A stretch of DNA of 9,337 bases from an uncultured Bacilli bacterium (GTDB taxonomy: Bacteria > Bacillota_I > Bacilli_A > RF39 > UBA660). Each line of letters opens with the position of its first letter. The stretch's first letter is position 1. The DNA is taken from NCBI GenBank assembly GCA_934130265.1, contig CAKOYC010000033.1:1-9337 (forward strand). The letters are read 5' to 3'. The position numbers and the translations under genes are program-made. The notes under the pieces were generated by a model. It worked only from the letters and a program-made list of their open reading frames with translations, had not been told where the DNA came from and searched no databases. Below, in pieces: positions 5,719 through 9,337 of this stretch.

Positions 5719-6122
5719 CTCTCATAATCTATCTGATTAAGATTATTAATTTTAGTATAAATAGTAACACTAGCAAGTGGTATACCAAAACATTCTATCT
5801 TTTCTATATCACTATATAAACCATATTGTCTAAGTATTTCTAAATATCTTTTTCTACCTTCTTCTATATCTGTAAAAGTAAAATCATTAAGCTTCTTTAA
5901 TATTGACTCATCATAATAAGAAAGTACTAATTTAGGTTTATAAGAAATAACTTTATAATCAAATAACATTTTTTCATTAATATCATCAGTAGTTACACTA
6001 CTATTAGTAAAAGAAACAACCACTTTTACTTCCTTACTACCTCTATATTTATTTAACGCTTTTGTATTAGTAATTACTAGCAACAAAAAAATAACTAACA
6101 CAAAAAAGAAAATCTTTTTCAA
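5706..6122 (-). CDS. Small exported or membrane-anchored protein of unknown function
   Basis: I do not recognise this 138-residue protein. Residues 1-17 (MKKIFFFVLVIFLLLVI) are a clear export signal with a lysine start and a hydrophobic core. A possible signal peptidase site follows TKA at 20-22, and no cysteine sits where a lipoprotein would need one. The rest is mixed, with strand-like stretches (VKVVVSF 33-39, ASVTIYT near 117-123) around a charged helix (DIEEGRKRYLEIL, about 85-97), so it is probably a small folded extracellular domain. The start is TTG at 6122: GGAGGTG (6130-6136) lies 7 nt upstream and no ATG is placed suitably. It follows the 101-residue gene by 61 bp with no terminator between, so it may be the last gene of the pheST operon. 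Its last codons lie in the 50-bp repeat, so its C-terminus may have been altered by recombination. Confidence 0.72.
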   Translation of the reverse strand: MKKIFFFVLVIFLLLVITNTKALNKYRGSKEVKVVVSFTNSSVTTDDINEKMLFDYKVISYKPKLVLSYYDESILKKLNDFTFTDIEEGRKRYLEILRQYGLYSDIEKIECFGIPLASVTIYTKINNLNQIDYESKIV

Positions 6123-6183
6123 ATTTCGACACCTCCATTAATAAAATGTCTCATTTTTAGATTTTCTTTCCTGGTAATATTTG

Positions 6184-6489
6184 CTAAGCTTTTAATTTTT
6201 TTAATTTACTTTTAATCATAAAGATAAGTTCCATATAATCATTCATTTTATAAAGGATTAATAAACTATCTTGTAATTTTGTTTTAAGAGAAGCATTATC
6301 TTCTACTTCTTTAGCAACTTTTAAACATTTTCCTTTATCTAAATCATTTACCTCTATAAAGTTAATTATTTCTTTTTCTATCTCTTTTAAAACATATACC
6401 TTCAAGTCATATTCATCCATACTAACAACTCCATAGTAAGCACCTACATAAGTTTTAAACTGATCAAGTAATGTTTCTTTTTTTTGCAA
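6184..6489 (-). CDS. Small helical hypothetical protein, third gene of the pheST operon
   Basis: I do not recognise this 101-residue protein. It has no signal peptide, membrane segment or cysteine cluster. It is charged and largely helical by appearance, with one Cys, a tyrosine-rich stretch (YVGAYYG) near the N-terminus and a basic C-terminus (KSKLKKLKA). An in-frame GTG at 6498 would give three more residues, but that GTG is part of an excellent Shine-Dalgarno sequence (GAGGTGAT, 6494-6501). The TTG at 6489, 4 nt after that sequence, is therefore the likely start. It begins 20 nt after the pheT stop, so it is almost certainly cotranscribed with pheST. A role connected with the synthetase is possible by position only. 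Confidence 0.72.
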   Translation of the reverse strand: MQKKETLLDQFKTYVGAYYGVVSMDEYDLKVYVLKEIEKEIINFIEVNDLDKGKCLKVAKEVEDNASLKTKLQDSLLILYKMNDYMELIFMIKSKLKKLKA

Positions 6490-6509
6490 ACTAATCACCT
6501 CTTATATAA

Positions 6510-8879
6510 CTAATTATCTCTAATCTCACAATTAAACTCTTTAGTAACTTTCTCTATCATCTTATGAAAATCAGTCATAACCTCATCATCTGTTAAAGTT
6601 TTGGCTTCATCTTGATAAATAAGCTTAAAGGCAATAGACTTTTTATCATTATCTATATTATCACCACTATAAACATCAAATACGTCTATACTCTTTAATA
6701 ATCTAGAAGATGATTTCTTGATCATTTTAGAAATATCACTAGCAGTTATCTTTTTATCTATTAAGAAAGCAACATCTTTTTCAATACTAGGATACTTAGA
6801 TGGTTCCTTAAACTTAATAGGTTTAACATCTCGCATTAGTTTATTTAAAGAAAGTTCAAAGACATACACTTCATCTTTTAAAGTATTAGGATGGACTCTT
6901 CCAATGATACCTAGCATCTCTCCATCTAGTAAAATACTAGCTGATATTCCTTTATGAATATTAGGTAACTCCATAGGAACAAAAGTATAACGATTATTAA
7001 ATCCTAGCGAATTAAGAATATCTTCTACTATACCTTTAGTAACATAGAAGTCACACTTAGTATTACCATTCCAAGCTGATTTAACAATGTTTCCTTTTAA
7101 TAGTCCTGCAATCTTAGACTCTTCCTTATAATCTTTATCATATGTTTTACTTATTTCATATAAGAAGATATCATCTACTTTTCTCGCTTTATTATAGTTA
7201 TAAACATTTATTAGGGATGGAATAATACTAGTTCTAACAACAGATTTATCAACACTCATAGGGTTTGGAAGAACTAATTTTTCTTTATGTTCATAATCAA
7301 ACATAGAAGCCATACTAGGTGATGTTAAAGTATAAGTTTTAGTCTCAGTTAAGCCTTTCATTCTAAGTCTTTTAGAGATAAACTTACGATACTTAATATC
7401 TCCTTTATATTCACCTTTCTTGATAGATACAACAGGAAGAGATGAAGTTAAATTATGGTAACCATAAAGTCTTACAATTTCTTCGGCTATATCATTTACA
7501 TTAGGTTCAATATCAAGTCTTCTATTAGGAATTACTACTTTAAATACTTTGTTCTTTAGTGTATAACTAAAGCCTAATCTATCCATTTCTTTTTCCATAT
7601 CCGCTTCGCTTATTTCTATTCCTAAAAGATTATTAACTTCACTTGCTCTAAACTCTACTTCTTTTGGATTTTTATCAACGTTATCGTATTTAACTATACC
7701 TGTTAGAATTTTAGCATCAGCATATTTTTCTAATAGATGACAAGCTCTTTTAATAGCCATTTCTGTATATTCATAGTTTAGACCTTTTCCATATCTAATA
7801 GATGCTTCACTACGAAGATTTAATCTTGAAGCTGTATTTCTAATACTAACAGAATCAAAGATAGCACTTTCTATTAGAATTGTTTTAGTGTTATCTGTTA
7901 CTTCAGTATCAATTCCACCCATTACACCAGCAATACAAACAGGATTTATGGTATCAGTTATTACAATATCATTACTAGTTAAAACTCTTTCCTTATTATC
8001 AAGAGTAGTAATTTCTTCCTTATCTTTAGCATCTCTTACTAAGATTTTAGATCCTAACTTATCATAATCAAAGAAGTGAAGTGGTTGACCATACTCTAAC
8101 ATTACATAATTAGAAATATCTACTACATTATTAATAGGTCGCATACCAGCTGCCACTAATCTTTTTTTGATAAAGTCTGGTGATTCTTTAATATTAACAT
8201 CTTTAACCATTCTAGCTAGATAATAACTACATTTATTAGTTGCTACTTCTAGACTAAAATGTTTATCTATACTATCATCTATTTCTTTAAAGCTAGTATC
8301 TGGTAAATTTACTTTTCTATTTAAAATAGCACTTACAATATATGCAAAACCAATATGAGAGTAACAATCATTATTACGGTGTTTATGAATATCAAGTTCC
8401 AAAACAGTTGATTCTAAATCTAAAGCTTTTAAAGCATCATCTCCTACTTTTAAGTGACTATCTCCTTCATAAATACCTTTACTATAAGTAGTATCATTCT
8501 TCTCTTCTAACCCTAACTCATATAAAGCACAAAGCATACCATCAGATTCTACTCCTCTAATCTTACTTTTCTTAATTTCAAAGTCACCTGGTAAAACAGC
8601 TCCTACAAGTGCAACTATCGCTTTTAAACCCACTCTAACATTAGGAGCACCACATACTATTTGTAATGTTTCCTTACCAACATCTACTTTACAGATATGT
8701 AAGTGATCACTATCAGGATGATTAATACATTCTACTACTTCTCCGATTACTAAATTATCTATATGATTAGTAATTACTTTTTCGACATTAATATCACTTT
8801 CTGTTACTCTTTTAGCTAGTTCTTTAGGTGTTAAATCAGAAATATCAATATAGTCACTTACCCATTCTAAATTAATCAT
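6510..8879 (-). CDS. pheT: Phenylalanyl-tRNA synthetase beta subunit
   Basis: With PheS it forms the alpha2-beta2 enzyme that charges tRNA-Phe in the cytoplasm; the beta chain binds tRNA and edits mischarged tyrosine. The 789 residues agree with the usual length near 800. Visible parts: N-terminal INLEWVSDYID; EMAP-like tRNA-binding domain (about 43-150) with HPDSDHLHICKVD and CGAPNVR; B3/4 editing domain with RPINNVVDISNYVMLEYGQP; B5 domain ending in DIEPNVNDIAEEIVRLYGY; and a C-terminal FDX-ACB anticodon-binding domain beginning KYPSIEKDVAFLID. The start at 8879 is chosen over an in-frame ATG at 8900 because GAAAGGAAG (8886-8894) lies 6 nt upstream and the protein then begins like other PheT. 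It overlaps the end of pheS by 8 nt, indicating translational coupling. No defects seen. Confidence 0.97.
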   Translation of the reverse strand: MINLEWVSDYIDISDLTPKELAKRVTESDINVEKVITNHIDNLVIGEVVECINHPDSDHLHICKVDVGKETLQIVCGAPNVRVGLKAIVALVGAVLPGDFEIKKSKIRGVESDGMLCALYELGLEEKNDTTYSKGIYEGDSHLKVGDDALKALDLESTVLELDIHKHRNNDCYSHIGFAYIVSAILNRKVNLPDTSFKEIDDSIDKHFSLEVATNKCSYYLARMVKDVNIKESPDFIKKRLVAAGMRPINNVVDISNYVMLEYGQPLHFFDYDKLGSKILVRDAKDKEEITTLDNKERVLTSNDIVITDTINPVCIAGVMGGIDTEVTDNTKTILIESAIFDSVSIRNTASRLNLRSEASIRYGKGLNYEYTEMAIKRACHLLEKYADAKILTGIVKYDNVDKNPKEVEFRASEVNNLLGIEISEADMEKEMDRLGFSYTLKNKVFKVVIPNRRLDIEPNVNDIAEEIVRLYGYHNLTSSLPVVSIKKGEYKGDIKYRKFISKRLRMKGLTETKTYTLTSPSMASMFDYEHKEKLVLPNPMSVDKSVVRTSIIPSLINVYNYNKARKVDDIFLYEISKTYDKDYKEESKIAGLLKGNIVKSAWNGNTKCDFYVTKGIVEDILNSLGFNNRYTFVPMELPNIHKGISASILLDGEMLGIIGRVHPNTLKDEVYVFELSLNKLMRDVKPIKFKEPSKYPSIEKDVAFLIDKKITASDISKMIKKSSSRLLKSIDVFDVYSGDNIDNDKKSIAFKLIYQDEAKTLTDDEVMTDFHKMIEKVTKEFNCEIRDN

Positions 8880-9337
8880 TATTATCTTCCTTTCTATCAA
8901 ATGTTTTACTACATCTTAAATCAGTCATATAAAAAGTTCTAATATCTGTAATACCATACTTTAACATAGCAAGTCGTTCTGCTCCAAAGCCAAAGGCAAA
9001 ACCACTCCAAACAGCTGGGTCATAACCACAGTTTCTTAAGACATTAGGGTGAACCATTCCAGCACCTGCTACTGTTATATAACCACTATTTTTACAAATA
9101 GCACAACCTTTTCCTTTACAATTAAAACAACTAATATCTAACTCTACAGATGGTTCAGTAAACTGATAATAACTAGGTTTTAATCTAACTTCAGTATCAC
9201 TTCCAAATAGTCTTTTAGCAACTATTTCAAAAGTACCTTTTAAATCTGTTAGATGAATATTCTTATCAACTAACAATCCTTCTATCTGCATAAATTGATG
9301 AGAGTGAGTTGCATCATCATCATCTCTTCGATAAGTC
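8872..9337 (-). CDS. pheS: Phenylalanyl-tRNA synthetase alpha subunit, C-terminal part, truncated by window edge
   Basis: The frame is open to the right edge, giving the last 154 residues; the N-terminal coiled coil and motif 1 lie outside. It starts in class II motif 2 (YRRDDDDATHSHQF, then QIEGL) and ends after motif 3 (SGFAFGFGAERLAMLKYGI), which bind ATP and phenylalanine. AGAGMVHPNVL is a PheS hallmark. Between them is a Cys-x2-Cys-x4-Cys-x2-Cys loop (CFNCKGKGCAIC), a possible metal site of the kind found in PheS of many Gram-positive bacteria. The stop TAA (8872-8874) lies inside the beginning of pheT (shared bases 8872-8879). The promoter and any T-box leader would be to the right of the window. 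Confidence 0.97.
   Translation of the reverse strand, partial: TYRRDDDDATHSHQFMQIEGLLVDKNIHLTDLKGTFEIVAKRLFGSDTEVRLKPSYYQFTEPSVELDISCFNCKGKGCAICKNSGYITVAGAGMVHPNVLRNCGYDPAVWSGFAFGFGAERLAMLKYGITDIRTFYMTDLRCSKTFDRKEDNND

Noticed and set aside
6490..6498. GTG at 6498 as start of the 101-residue gene
   Set aside because: The GTG is part of the Shine-Dalgarno sequence GAGGTGAT itself; the TTG at 6489 is correctly spaced.
6718..6957. Open frame of 79 codons on the plus strand
   Set aside because: Antisense to the pheT FDX-ACB region, no start signals.
8880..8900. Upstream ATG at 8900 for pheT
   Set aside because: Adds seven residues not typical of PheT and lies upstream of the ribosome-binding site at 8886-8894.
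8872..9291. Separate 139-codon gene starting at the ATG at 9291
   Set aside because: The frame continues upstream to the window edge with PheS motif 2 residues, so it is the 3' part of pheS.

Overview
The window is a strongly AT-rich (roughly 30% G+C by eye) bacterial chromosome segment in which every supported gene lies on the minus strand. Shine-Dalgarno sequences are good, promoters are of the TTGACA/TATAAT type, and PheS carries a four-cysteine loop seen in Gram-positive relatives. Together these point to a low-GC Bacillota, plausibly a small-genome gut Bacilli lineage. All readable stop codons are TAA or TAG. All checked Trp codons are TGG, and the long genes have normal family lengths, so the standard bacterial code fits.

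Read in the direction of transcription (high to low coordinate), the window opens inside pheS. Its end overlaps pheT by 8 nt; together they encode phenylalanyl-tRNA synthetase. Two small unrecognised genes follow: a 101-residue helical protein close behind pheT, then a 138-residue protein with an export signal. Both probably start with TTG. A 185-bp structured intergenic region comes next, holding an imperfect inverted-repeat element and competing hairpins. It leads into the promoter of an Rpn-family PD-(D/E)XK nuclease gene. Behind that gene lies a decayed second copy of its 3' end. Then come tex (RNA-binding transcription accessory protein), a membrane-anchored glucosaminidase-like cell-wall hydrolase with an excellent promoter and terminator, and the N-terminal half of a P2-type (calcium-type) cation ATPase that runs off the left edge.

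The tRNA synthetase, tex, hydrolase and ATPase genes are ordinary core functions. The accessory part is 4456-5718. There the intact rpn gene has a strong internal ribosome-binding site in front of an in-frame Met codon. This would allow a separate 82-residue C-terminal protein, the arrangement known for RpnL/RpnS gene-within-gene toxin-antitoxin phage-defence systems. The adjacent fragment repeats exactly this C-terminal module, has a different last segment, and has lost the internal ribosome-binding site through a 73-bp deletion between 9-bp repeats. A 50-bp repeat brackets the rpn gene, one copy at its own 3' end and one at the 3' end of the preceding gene, suggesting the unit arrived or was rearranged by recombination.
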